Positions 1-8,510 of a DNA stretch of 64,000 bases are shown in pieces. Where the stretch lies: contig CATFEX010000011.1 in the NCBI GenBank assembly GCA_949511625.1, forward strand, positions 1 through 64,000, written 5' to 3'. The DNA comes from UBA11891 sp003533785 (GTDB lineage: Bacteria > Bacteroidota > Bacteroidia > Flavobacteriales > Flavobacteriaceae). Made by a program: the position numbers and the translations under genes. The first letter of the stretch is position 1, and each line of letters begins with the position of its first letter. The notes under the pieces were generated by a model that saw only the letters and a list, made by a program, of their open reading frames with translations, had not been told where the DNA came from and searched no databases.

Positions 1-112
1 GTAGCGATGGAATCAATACTATGAGTAGGAAAATAGAAAAAACAATATTTTTCAAAGAATATAATTCCGCTATCAATTCTTTCGAATCTGATTGTTTCAA
101 CTGTTCATTCAT
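1..112 (-). CDS. Partial membrane protein, cut by left window edge
   Basis: An open frame begins with ATG at 112 and stays open to the window edge (at least 37 codons). Its ATG overlaps the TGA stop of the HTH gene upstream (ATGA, 4-nt overlap), the classic arrangement for translational coupling. The N-terminus is polar (MNEQLKQSDSKELIAEL...) and is followed from about residue 20 by a hydrophobic stretch that looks like a membrane segment. I do not recognise the family. The coupling to a small HTH regulator suggests a membrane partner of that regulator, but this is inference and only the first part of the gene is visible. Confidence 0.5.
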   Translation of the reverse strand, partial: MNEQLKQSDSKELIAELYSLKNIVFSIFLLIVLIPSL

Positions 113-369
113 AAACTGAGCAGAAAAATAATTAAATTATCTTTTCTATCAAGATTTAATTTTTTCCTTATAGAAGAGCGTGTGTTCAAAAAATTACTTT
201 TAGAAATACCTAATGACATTACGATTTGATTTGAATTGTAATTCATTTTTAAAAGCATACAAACTTTAATTTCCTTAGCAGTCAGATTGTCAGAAACAGT
301 TACCAATTTCTTTGTGAACTGTGGATAGGTTTGAGCGAATTTAGTTTCAAAAGATAAGTCTAAATCCAT
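109..369 (-). CDS. Small LuxR/GerE-like helix-turn-helix protein
   Basis: This 86-residue protein is almost entirely one C-terminal HTH module. It aligns along its whole length with the last ~80 residues of the TPR-HTH protein encoded just upstream (541-2229): both share the pattern F-x3-F-x2-YP-x-F-x2-KL, then L-[TS]-x3-[IL]-[RK], LIKMN/LLKMN, QIV, I-S-[KS], and a final LNLD-[RK]-[KN]-D-[DN]-L. It therefore lacks the TPR sensor and membrane parts and would be cytoplasmic. It may be a truncated paralogue that still binds DNA or competes with the long form. The gene overlaps the next one by an ATGA junction, so the two are probably co-expressed. DNA binding is inferred from family resemblance only. 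Confidence 0.7.
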   Translation of the reverse strand: MDLDLSFETKFAQTYPQFTKKLVTVSDNLTAKEIKVCMLLKMNYNSNQIVMSLGISKSNFLNTRSSIRKKLNLDRKDNLIIFLLSL

Positions 370-540
370 ATGATGTTGTCATTTAAAAATTTAAAATATC
401 AAGAATTTAAATTCAAAATCTAACAATGCAGGGTAATTGCAGTAGTGTTTTGGAGTATTATTGATTTTTAGTACTCGATTAGTATTAATTCGGTATATAA
501 ATTGAGTTTTATTGACTCTAGCACTTAAACCTCCGATGAA

Positions 541-2229
541 TTAAATCGATTTGATAAATAAATCTAAATCATCATTTTTATCCAAGTTGAGCGATTTTTT
601 TAAACGGTATCTTTGACTTTCAATAGTTCTTTTTGACAAGCCTGAGATTTGAACAATCTGATAATTATTTTGATTCATTTTTATGAGTGATGCTAACCTT
701 AAATCTGTTTGAGATAATTTGCCTAACTGATTTAATTTATCATAAAAATTTGGATACACGGAAACAAACATTTTGTCGAATTCTTTATAGGATTTATCTG
801 AATTAATCAATTTTTGAATTTCAACTTCAATGCTTGGAATTATACTCTTAGAGCTAGAACTTTTAATTTTAGAAAGCTTAGTTAAAAAGTTCTCTAAATA
901 TTCATTACGTTGAATTATAAAACTTGTTTTACTTAAAATTTCTCTATTTTTCTTTTCAAGCTCTTGATTAATCAATTTGTTTTCTAAGTAAAGTTTTACT
1001 CTTTGAGATTTGAAATTCATCCCTACAATTATCATAACAAAAGTTAGAATCAGGCATAGTATAATTAACAGATATATATAGGTATTATATCTAATCTTAC
1101 TTTCATTTAATTTTCTTGCTGAATTTGCTAACTGAATTTCAGTTTCTAAATTACTCAAGGATTTCATAGCACTGAATGCCGATAATCTTGATGAAATTGA
1201 TATCAATGAATCTTTAACTTGTAAAAGTTTCGAATTTAGTCCCTTTTGTTTGTATATATTCTCTAGGACCCTGTAATTATATCTTTTTTCTCTTTCATTA
1301 AGATTATAATATTTGAGATTGGTATTGGCAAGATCTTCAGCCTTATCAAACTCCTCTAACCCCAAAAAACATTCAGCTATTCTTGATTCTATTGCAGATA
1401 GATTAATTGGGAAACCATCCAGTTGAATTTTTGATTTTTCAAGGTAAAAAATGGCTTTTTCAAGCTCTTTTTTAGATTGATAATGAGCACCAAAAACAAA
1501 GTAACCATATCCCATATTTCTTTTTAATACCGGATTATCGTTACCCGATTCAATTTCTTTTTTATAAAGATTCTTAGCAGAAGTTAGAATGTTTTGAGCT
1601 TTTTGAATTTCATTTTTTAATAATAAAACTCTCAAAATATCATTCATGGAATATAAAATGTCTTCGGTTTTACCGTATTTTTTTCTTCTTTGGTAAACAT
1701 CTCTGTAAATATTTTCAGCCTTATCATATTGTTCATTTACTTGTAATATTAATCCACGATTGGACATGGCTGTATTTATGCCAAAGAACTTAGCTTGTTG
1801 ATCTGATATTTTTTCATAAATACTTATTGTTTGCTTGAATAACTCATCTGCTTTTTCATATTCTCCATAAGCATAATAGATGTTTCCGATATTAAGTAAT
1901 ACCCCAGGCGGTTGATCTACTTCAGGGAATTTTCTTTGTGACTCCGGAAGCGATTGGTAAATTTTTATTGAGCGTTTTAGATAATCCAATGCATTTGCAT
2001 GTAATCCCATTTTAAAAAGAATTTCTCCGATAGCAGAAAAGACTTCTTGTGTCTGGGTGTCAGGATTTCTATTTTGATTTAGATTATTGTACTCTAAACC
2101 AAATTCAAGAGCAAGCCCCGGTTTTCTGTGCTTATATTTATTAATTGAGTCAAGATGATTTATTTTCTCCTGGGAATAAGAAAATAAACAAAGCGAAAAA
2201 AATATAACTACAGGGTAGATAATTCTCAT
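541..2229 (-). CDS. TPR-repeat membrane protein with C-terminal LuxR-type HTH
   Basis: A 562-residue regulator of a type common in Bacteroidota. Residues 1-20 form a signal peptide or anchor (MRIIYPVVIFFSLCLFSYSQ). Residues ~55-350 are helical TPR-like repeats (for example the GNIYYAYGEYEKADELFKQ type of spacing near residue 115). A strong hydrophobic membrane segment lies at ~385-408, followed by a charged coiled-coil linker (~412-450) and a cytoplasmic HTH domain at ~505-562. The layout predicts periplasmic TPRs that sense something and a cytoplasmic DNA-binding end, with no kinase. It sits alone, 171 bp upstream of its short HTH paralogue. Ligand and targets cannot be told from sequence. 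Confidence 0.8.
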   Translation of the reverse strand: MRIIYPVVIFFSLCLFSYSQEKINHLDSINKYKHRKPGLALEFGLEYNNLNQNRNPDTQTQEVFSAIGEILFKMGLHANALDYLKRSIKIYQSLPESQRKFPEVDQPPGVLLNIGNIYYAYGEYEKADELFKQTISIYEKISDQQAKFFGINTAMSNRGLILQVNEQYDKAENIYRDVYQRRKKYGKTEDILYSMNDILRVLLLKNEIQKAQNILTSAKNLYKKEIESGNDNPVLKRNMGYGYFVFGAHYQSKKELEKAIFYLEKSKIQLDGFPINLSAIESRIAECFLGLEEFDKAEDLANTNLKYYNLNEREKRYNYRVLENIYKQKGLNSKLLQVKDSLISISSRLSAFSAMKSLSNLETEIQLANSARKLNESKIRYNTYIYLLIILCLILTFVMIIVGMNFKSQRVKLYLENKLINQELEKKNREILSKTSFIIQRNEYLENFLTKLSKIKSSSSKSIIPSIEVEIQKLINSDKSYKEFDKMFVSVYPNFYDKLNQLGKLSQTDLRLASLIKMNQNNYQIVQISGLSKRTIESQRYRLKKSLNLDKNDDLDLFIKSI

Positions 2230-2312
2230 TTGAAAATAAATAGTCTTTATGTTAAATGTAAAACTGAAGTAATATAATAACTAAATGATGGGATTTAAAA
2301 AATCTGTCTTAA

Positions 2313-3680
2313 TTATTGACTCAGACTTTGATTCAAGCAATTTTTAAGCACCTCATAGCCTTTTGAATTCAGATGCAATCCGTCTTGAAGAAAATGATCT
2401 TTCCTTATTTTGTTGTTTAAAATCAGAGACTGATAAAAATCAATTTGATGAAAGTATTCAAGCGAATCAGTTCTGGTTTTCAGGCGATGGTTGATCATTT
2501 TTATTTTATCAAGCTGACCAGTACGCTCTAGAGAGGGCTTTATAGATATATTGTATATATCTGTTTTGGGAAACTTTGAATGAATGCGTTTTATAAAGCT
2601 TAATATTTCATCTACAATTTTTGATGAGCTGTAACCTAGAGTTAGATCATTACCACCGAGATAAAGTACAATTGATTTGGGTTGAATTTTTGAGAAAAGA
2701 ACATCAAAATATTTATCTAAGGAATGAATAAATGCTCCACCAAATCCGAGATTCAAGGTGTTCCAATCAGGGAAATCTTTAGCTACATTTTTCCAGAGTC
2801 GCAAGGTTGAGCTACCATAAAAAACAATCAAATCGCGGGCGTCTTTTTTCTTTATAGCTTTTTGCTTGAGGATCTGAATTTCTCTTTTGAAGTCCGAATC
2901 GTCTTTGGAGAGATCCGCCACCCACCTTTGATACTTTTTATTTATTTTTTCGATGGCTTTGGATAGGTGTTTACTATCGGGATGTGTTACCCCATAATCC
3001 TGCATTCGAAAAGGGGGCATGATCGCACATTTATAGGTTGCTTGGGATGGGAGTTTGTCAAAATTGACCATTACTAAAGGAACAACAAGCGGTTGTTCTT
3101 TTGGGCTGGAAGCCAATCGAAAAACACCTTTGCGAAACTTTCCTGGAGATTCTTCTGTGGAGTAGGAATTGCCTTCTGGACTAAAGGCGATATGGGTACC
3201 TTGCAACAATTCTTCTTGGGCGATTCGATAGAATTCTGCATTTGTTTTTTTAAGTATTTTTTTGTCGATATCGGGAGGCGTGAACTCTTTAGAATACACT
3301 CGGATATAGTCAAAACGATCGAAATAAAGTTTGTGATTGGTCTCGTTGGGCAACGAATGGCGAACAACTCTTGTCCCCGGCTGACCATAGTATTTTTGCA
3401 GGATAATGCTACTGATAAAATGACTATCTAAGGTGATTTGAAAACCCTCAGCCGCAGTGAAGTAGGGATGATTTTCAAGGTGATTGTAGATAAACACAAT
3501 TCCTTTCCCATGGGGGAGATTTTCAGATCCCTTTATTTGAACACGAAGCGCTTCGAAAGCTTTTTGCATCTGCTGTGCACTAAGAATCCGTGCATTTAAA
3601 GCAGAACTTCCTTTTGGCAGACATACAATCTCATTGTAGCTGTTCTGTAAGCTTTCCAGAAAGTTTTGATCAATACTCAC
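2313..3680 (-). CDS. PlsC-like acyltransferase fused to SGNH/GDSL hydrolase
   Basis: A 455-residue fusion. The N-terminal half (~45-250) resembles glycerolipid acyltransferases: an NH-containing block at 66-71 (variant of the HX4D motif) and SPEGNSYS at 167-174 (variant of the PEGT block). The C-terminal part (~283-455) is an SGNH hydrolase: block I FYGSSTLRLW (catalytic Ser probably S291), block II Gly in LGFGG (~311-315), block III GGND at 342-345 and block V DGLHLN with D433 and H436. No signal peptide is seen, so it is probably cytoplasmic. The start is GTG at 3680, only 3 nt after the otsAB stop, so it is almost surely co-transcribed with trehalose synthesis. The substrate is unknown; the canonical HX4D motif is not intact. 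Confidence 0.7.
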   Translation of the reverse strand: MSIDQNFLESLQNSYNEIVCLPKGSSALNARILSAQQMQKAFEALRVQIKGSENLPHGKGIVFIYNHLENHPYFTAAEGFQITLDSHFISSIILQKYYGQPGTRVVRHSLPNETNHKLYFDRFDYIRVYSKEFTPPDIDKKILKKTNAEFYRIAQEELLQGTHIAFSPEGNSYSTEESPGKFRKGVFRLASSPKEQPLVVPLVMVNFDKLPSQATYKCAIMPPFRMQDYGVTHPDSKHLSKAIEKINKKYQRWVADLSKDDSDFKREIQILKQKAIKKKDARDLIVFYGSSTLRLWKNVAKDFPDWNTLNLGFGGAFIHSLDKYFDVLFSKIQPKSIVLYLGGNDLTLGYSSSKIVDEILSFIKRIHSKFPKTDIYNISIKPSLERTGQLDKIKMINHRLKTRTDSLEYFHQIDFYQSLILNNKIRKDHFLQDGLHLNSKGYEVLKNCLNQSLSQ

Positions 3681-3683
3681 GAT

Positions 3684-5894
3684 TCAGCGGGTTATAAACT
3701 GGGATAAAATAGATAGTATAGATTCAATACCGTCAGTGTAGTATTTCGCTTCAGTTAATTTTCGCCCAACCTTCACCGTTATGGCAGAATCGGGGAGGTT
3801 GGTGAACATATTTTCATCGGTGACATCATCTCCAGCACAAAAGATGAAATCGTGTTTGGCGGAATCAACTAAGTTCATAACGGCACTGCCTTTGTTGATT
3901 TGATGTTCGACAACCTCCAAGGCTTTGTCCATGTCCATGACACTGAGTTTGTCCGAGATCAGACTACTCAAAACAGTTTTGAGTTCCACCACTCTCCCAG
4001 CTGCCAATTCTGGATCAGCTTTTCGATAATGCCATACCAGGCTATTTTGTTTGTATTCGATATGTGTTCCAGGAGTACGGTCGGTGAAGGCATCGAAAAT
4101 GGGATTTAAATCCTCCATCCATTTATTTTGCCGTTTGGCTTTGGCTTCCCATTCTTTATTTTTGGGGCGAACATAGTAGCCGTGCTCCGCCACCAATATG
4201 ATGGGCAGTGCCCCAAACCACTTCATTAAAAATTTCTGATCGCGACCACTCACAATAGCAACATCTGTATTGGGAAGTTTGGTGAGTTGTTTTAATAAGA
4301 GTAAAAGTTCCTGATCTGGGATAGCTAATTCTGGGTTTTCGTTGAATCGAACGAGCGTGCCGTCGTAATCCAATAATAACAATCGGTGTTTGGCTTTGTG
4401 GAATTGGTGGGTAACTGCTTCGGTGACAGACGAAGCGAACTCAGTTACCAGTCCCTGTTCTTTTTCTTCAGTCACTCGTCCCAAGGAAGTCATAAATTCC
4501 TTAGCCCAGTAATTGACGGTATAGCGCCGCAGTCTTTTTTGCATTTCTTTATTACGCATTTTTTGCTCTGCTTGCGGCATAGTAATAGCATCTTTGATAG
4601 CATCGGCCATAGCATTCCGATCAAAAGGATTCACTAGTACCGCTTCGTGAAGTTCTTTGGATGCTCCCGCCATTTCGCTTAAAATGAGGACACCATCGCC
4701 ATTGACTCGCGTGGCAACAAATTCTTTGGCCACCAGATTCATTCCATCTCGAACGGGCGTTATCATAGCAATGTCTGAGGTCATGTACAGGTCAATGAGG
4801 TCGTCAAAAGCCATGGAGCGATAGTAATACCAAATGGGTGTCCAGTTGACAGTGGCATATTTTCCATTGATTCGACCGACGATTTCATCGGTTTCTTTTT
4901 TCAATTTTTTATAGTCAGGCACGTTGGCCCGTGAGGGTACGGTGAGCATCACCAACCGAATTTTCTCCAAATATTCGGGGTATTTTGATAAGAACAAATC
5001 AAAAGCTTTCATGCGATTAACCACCCCTTTTGTATAATCCAAACGGTCGATAGATAATATAAGTTTACTATTTTCCGAGGATTTTTTGTGAACTTCCAAT
5101 TGGTTTTTCAGCTCCGACTTTTCGGTATCTCCATGTTGAAGATGTGCCGATGCAGCGGATTCAAATTTCTCATAATCAATCCCCATGGGAAAGGTGTCAA
5201 CAACCACTTCACGAGATCCAACACTCACACGATTGAAACTGACATTGAGCCGTAAAATACGCTTGACTGAACTGATAAAATGCCGTTCGTAATCATAGGT
5301 ATGAAAACCAATTAAGTCAGAACCCAGAACACCCTTTAGGAGTGCTTCCCGCCAAGGGAAGATTCGAAAAATCTCAAAAGAAGGAAAGGGAATATGTAGG
5401 AAAAAACCAATAGTTACACCAGGACAGGCTTCTTTGATCATTTGGGGACAGAGCATCAATTGATAGTCCTGCACCCAAACGGTGTCTCCCGGTTCCAAAA
5501 GTGCTATAACTTCATTACTGAATTTTCTATTTATTTCAACATAGGTATCCCAGTGCGATTTATTGAAAATAGAATATTCGATAAAGTAATGAAACAGAGG
5601 CCACAAACATTTGTTAGGAAGGCCATAGTAAAATTCATCAACTTCTTTGGTAGTTAAACTCACTGGGGCATAACGATTTTTTTCAAGCGATTCTTTAAGG
5701 GGCTCCCAAGCGGAAGTCTCCATCTCATCACTTCCGATTCCGGGCCATCCGACCCACAATGAGTTTTTGTGTTGGTGAACAGAATGTAAACCAGTAGCTA
5801 ATCCACCACTAGTAGCGGAAAATTTGAATGAATTCTCTACTTTAGTTATCTGAATTGGAAGCCTATTTGAAACTATAACATTTTTTCCCATCAC
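3684..5894 (-). CDS. otsAB: Bifunctional trehalose-6-phosphate synthase/phosphatase
   Basis: A 736-residue fusion of the two steps of trehalose synthesis: UDP-glucose plus glucose-6-phosphate to trehalose-6-phosphate, then dephosphorylation. The N-terminal GT20 domain (~1-490) shows SNRLP near the start, the GGLATGL loop, HIPFPSFEIFR, FHTYDYERHF, DRLDYTKG and DGMNLVAKEF. The C-terminal HAD phosphatase begins near residue 505 with DYDGTL (~509) and continues with VSGRD, AEHGYYVR and GDDVTDENMF. All key motifs are intact. A second Met follows the first directly, so the start is uncertain by one codon. It is divergent from the GH15 gene with only 31 bp between starts, so the two promoters must overlap; it leads the acyltransferase-SGNH gene. 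Confidence 0.95.
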   Translation of the reverse strand: MMGKNVIVSNRLPIQITKVENSFKFSATSGGLATGLHSVHQHKNSLWVGWPGIGSDEMETSAWEPLKESLEKNRYAPVSLTTKEVDEFYYGLPNKCLWPLFHYFIEYSIFNKSHWDTYVEINRKFSNEVIALLEPGDTVWVQDYQLMLCPQMIKEACPGVTIGFFLHIPFPSFEIFRIFPWREALLKGVLGSDLIGFHTYDYERHFISSVKRILRLNVSFNRVSVGSREVVVDTFPMGIDYEKFESAASAHLQHGDTEKSELKNQLEVHKKSSENSKLILSIDRLDYTKGVVNRMKAFDLFLSKYPEYLEKIRLVMLTVPSRANVPDYKKLKKETDEIVGRINGKYATVNWTPIWYYYRSMAFDDLIDLYMTSDIAMITPVRDGMNLVAKEFVATRVNGDGVLILSEMAGASKELHEAVLVNPFDRNAMADAIKDAITMPQAEQKMRNKEMQKRLRRYTVNYWAKEFMTSLGRVTEEKEQGLVTEFASSVTEAVTHQFHKAKHRLLLLDYDGTLVRFNENPELAIPDQELLLLLKQLTKLPNTDVAIVSGRDQKFLMKWFGALPIILVAEHGYYVRPKNKEWEAKAKRQNKWMEDLNPIFDAFTDRTPGTHIEYKQNSLVWHYRKADPELAAGRVVELKTVLSSLISDKLSVMDMDKALEVVEHQINKGSAVMNLVDSAKHDFIFCAGDDVTDENMFTNLPDSAITVKVGRKLTEAKYYTDGIESILSILSQFITR

Positions 5895-5925
5895 ACATAT
5901 ATTTTAAACTTCTCACTACAATTTT

Positions 5926-7713
5926 ATGTCAAAAAAAAATCCTCTCCCCAATAATTCAACATTAAACTTTGGGATTATTGGAAATTGTAAATCTGCAGCC
6001 CTAATTAATGAGGATTCTACAATTGAATGGTGCTGTTTGCCACAATTTGATTCCCCATCCGTTTTTGGAAAGATTATTGATTCCAACATTGGGGGGCACT
6101 TCAAGATTCTGTGTGACGATTCATATAAGATCACTCAAACTTACGTAAATAACACCAGTATACTGTGTACCCTTTTTGAAAATGAAGAGCACGCATTTGA
6201 AGTCCTAGATTTCATGCCACGCTACCTAAAGGACAACAGTATGTATCACGCACCTCCCCAACTCAGCAGAGTTCTTCGGCAAAAAAAGGGGAACCCTCGT
6301 TGTCGAATTGTTTACAAGCCCAGGCTGGAATATGCTTTAGGAGAAACCAAAAGTTATGTAAAAAAGAACTTCATTGTAAGTATCGTAGACGACAAAGATT
6401 ATGACAGCTTATTCCTGTATAGCGATCTCAATCACCAGTCCATTCTAGAAGGCAGTGAGATAGAAATAACCAAGAGTCACTTTCTAACCGTTTCCTATAA
6501 CGAGAAGTTGACAGTTCCTACTCTTGAGAATACGCTGTTGGAATACCAAAAAACAAAAGTATACTGGCTGAACTGGTGCAGTAAAACACCCTCTTTCTCC
6601 AACTACAATAGTGCTATACTACGAAGTGCGATGACGCTCAAATTACTCACTTTCGAAAAAACAGGCGCTGTCTTGGCAGCTGCCACAACCTCACTTCCCG
6701 AAACAATTGGTGAAGTGCGCAATTGGGATTACCGATTTTGTTGGATTCGTGACGCTTCTATGGTGATAAAAGTGATTGCAAAATTAGGACATGTTCAAAT
6801 AGTCAAGAATTTCATCAATTACATTATCGATTTGGTTCCCGATAAAAACGAAAAACTACAAATCATGTATGGAATCAGTGGTGAAAAAATTCTTACCGAG
6901 AAAACCCTCGATCATCTTGATGGCTATGAAGGCTCCAAACCCGTTCGGGTTGGCAATGCTGCCTATACTCAAAAACAAAACGATATCTATGGTATATTGA
7001 TGGATGTCATTCATTATCAAATCGAGCGCTTTTCCGAGCAAAACGATGAATACGAGAAATTATGGACCATCGTTAAATCTACTGTTTGGGTGGTGGAAAA
7101 TAATTGGAGGCATCCCGATAAAGGGATATGGGAATTCCGACACGAGGACCGTCACTTTACCTTTTCGAAACTGCTCTGTTGGGTTGCGGTAGACCGAGCA
7201 ATCAAAATTTCCCAACTGATCGAAGTAGATAAATCAGTTCAAAAGTGGGAAGTTCTTAGAGATGAAATTTACGAGGATATCATGACAAATGCATGGAGTG
7301 AAAAAATGCAAGCCTTTACTCAATCGTATCAATCCGATCATTTGGATGCTTCCGTTTTGTTGATGGAATATTATGATTTTATCGACGCCAAAGATCCTAA
7401 ATACATCAAAACAGTCAATGCCATAGAAAAAGAGTTGATGCACCAAGGTCTCTTGTTCAGATACAAAAATGAAGACGATTTTGGTTTGCCGAGCTCTTCT
7501 TTCACTGTCTGTACTTTTTGGTTTATTAACAGTCTTTATAAAATTGGAGAAACTGAAAAGTCCCAAAAATTGTTTGATGAACTGTTGTCCTATGGAAATC
7601 ACCTGGGTCTATTCAGTGAGGATATTGACTTTTCTACTAAACGGCTTCTGGGCAATTTTCCTCAAGCCTATTCACATCTCGCTTTGATTGACACAGCTAT
7701 GAATTTTAATTAA
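5926..7713 (+). CDS. Glycoside hydrolase family 15 (glucoamylase/trehalase-like)
   Basis: A 595-residue GH15 protein without signal peptide. The N-terminal beta-sandwich begins with the family pattern NFGIIGNCKSAALI...IEWCCLPQFDSPSVF. The (alpha/alpha)6 catalytic domain follows, with GEVRNWDYRFCWIRDASM at ~262-279, the general-acid region GIWEFR at ~400-405, and LGNFPQAYSHLALI near the C-terminus (~574). Family members of this shape include glucoamylases, dextran dextrinases and the mycobacterial-type trehalase. Placement back to back with otsAB suggests that trehalose or a related alpha-glucoside is the substrate, making a synthesis-breakdown pair. That specificity is inferred from context; other alpha-glucosides are possible. 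Confidence 0.85.
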   Translation: MSKKNPLPNNSTLNFGIIGNCKSAALINEDSTIEWCCLPQFDSPSVFGKIIDSNIGGHFKILCDDSYKITQTYVNNTSILCTLFENEEHAFEVLDFMPRYLKDNSMYHAPPQLSRVLRQKKGNPRCRIVYKPRLEYALGETKSYVKKNFIVSIVDDKDYDSLFLYSDLNHQSILEGSEIEITKSHFLTVSYNEKLTVPTLENTLLEYQKTKVYWLNWCSKTPSFSNYNSAILRSAMTLKLLTFEKTGAVLAAATTSLPETIGEVRNWDYRFCWIRDASMVIKVIAKLGHVQIVKNFINYIIDLVPDKNEKLQIMYGISGEKILTEKTLDHLDGYEGSKPVRVGNAAYTQKQNDIYGILMDVIHYQIERFSEQNDEYEKLWTIVKSTVWVVENNWRHPDKGIWEFRHEDRHFTFSKLLCWVAVDRAIKISQLIEVDKSVQKWEVLRDEIYEDIMTNAWSEKMQAFTQSYQSDHLDASVLLMEYYDFIDAKDPKYIKTVNAIEKELMHQGLLFRYKNEDDFGLPSSSFTVCTFWFINSLYKIGETEKSQKLFDELLSYGNHLGLFSEDIDFSTKRLLGNFPQAYSHLALIDTAMNFN

Positions 7714-8443
7714 GACTTCGAATTTTGATATTTCGATAGGAGGTAATTCCGGGATAGTTTTTATCCATGGCCTCATGGGCTTGAAAACTGATATGGCCTT
7801 TCTCATATTTTCCAAAGTGTGACCAAGTCTTGAATTTGCTATTTTCTACAAGCGAATCCCACTGGGGACCCCGAAGGGGAAAACGAAGTACTTCTTCCTT
7901 GTTGTGCACCAATACACCTAGGTTATCGTCGTAATGAATGCGAATGTAATATGAATTCCATTCACCACTAGGGCGAGTTACTTTTTTGTTTGGTGGGATC
8001 ATATCAAATAAGGCTCCCGCATTTTCCTTTTGCATATCAGGCTTATTTTCATAAACGGCTGGATCCACGATTTGAATTTCTCGACCCGTGAAATAGGTTT
8101 GACTCAAACTATCAATATCCCGAACACCCCATAGAAAACCACTATTACCATAGTCTTCTGTTTTCCAATCAAACGAGATTTCAAAATTTAAATACTGTTT
8201 CGGACTCATCAAGCTACTGTCCAAGCCAGATGTATTTTTCGAATGGTTATAGGTCATCACTCCATCTTGTATCGACCAACCATTGTCTGCAGAATTATTC
8301 CGATGAAAAAGCCAACCTTCAATTCTATTGGGATTGGGATTGATGATTTCCCAGTCGGTATCAATTGATTTTTTTTCTTTTTCTGAGTTCCATTGACAAG
8401 CCGCTACTAAGAAAATTCCAAGTAATAAAAATATTTTTTTCAT
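7706..8443 (-). CDS. DUF1080 (3-keto-disaccharide hydrolase-like) lipoprotein
   Basis: A 245-residue lipoprotein with a clear type II signal peptide, MKKIFLLLGIFLVAAC, lipidated at Cys16. The rest is a concanavalin-like DUF1080 domain: DNGWSIQDGVMTY, FEISFDWKTEDYGNSGFLWG, EIQIVDP and a closing ISFQAHE block. This family includes 3-keto-glycoside hydrolases and many uncharacterised secreted proteins of Bacteroidota and Planctomycetes. The gene converges with the GH15 gene and overlaps its end by 8 bp. The downstream sulfatase fits a role in extracellular glycan processing, but the actual substrate is not visible from the sequence. Confidence 0.85.
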   Translation of the reverse strand: MKKIFLLLGIFLVAACQWNSEKEKKSIDTDWEIINPNPNRIEGWLFHRNNSADNGWSIQDGVMTYNHSKNTSGLDSSLMSPKQYLNFEISFDWKTEDYGNSGFLWGVRDIDSLSQTYFTGREIQIVDPAVYENKPDMQKENAGALFDMIPPNKKVTRPSGEWNSYYIRIHYDDNLGVLVHNKEEVLRFPLRGPQWDSLVENSKFKTWSHFGKYEKGHISFQAHEAMDKNYPGITSYRNIKIRSLN

Positions 8444-8510
8444 CGGGATGAATTTATTGTGTGATTTTCTAGTACCAAGATATACAACTAAATTGATAGT
8501 TTTTCAAAAT

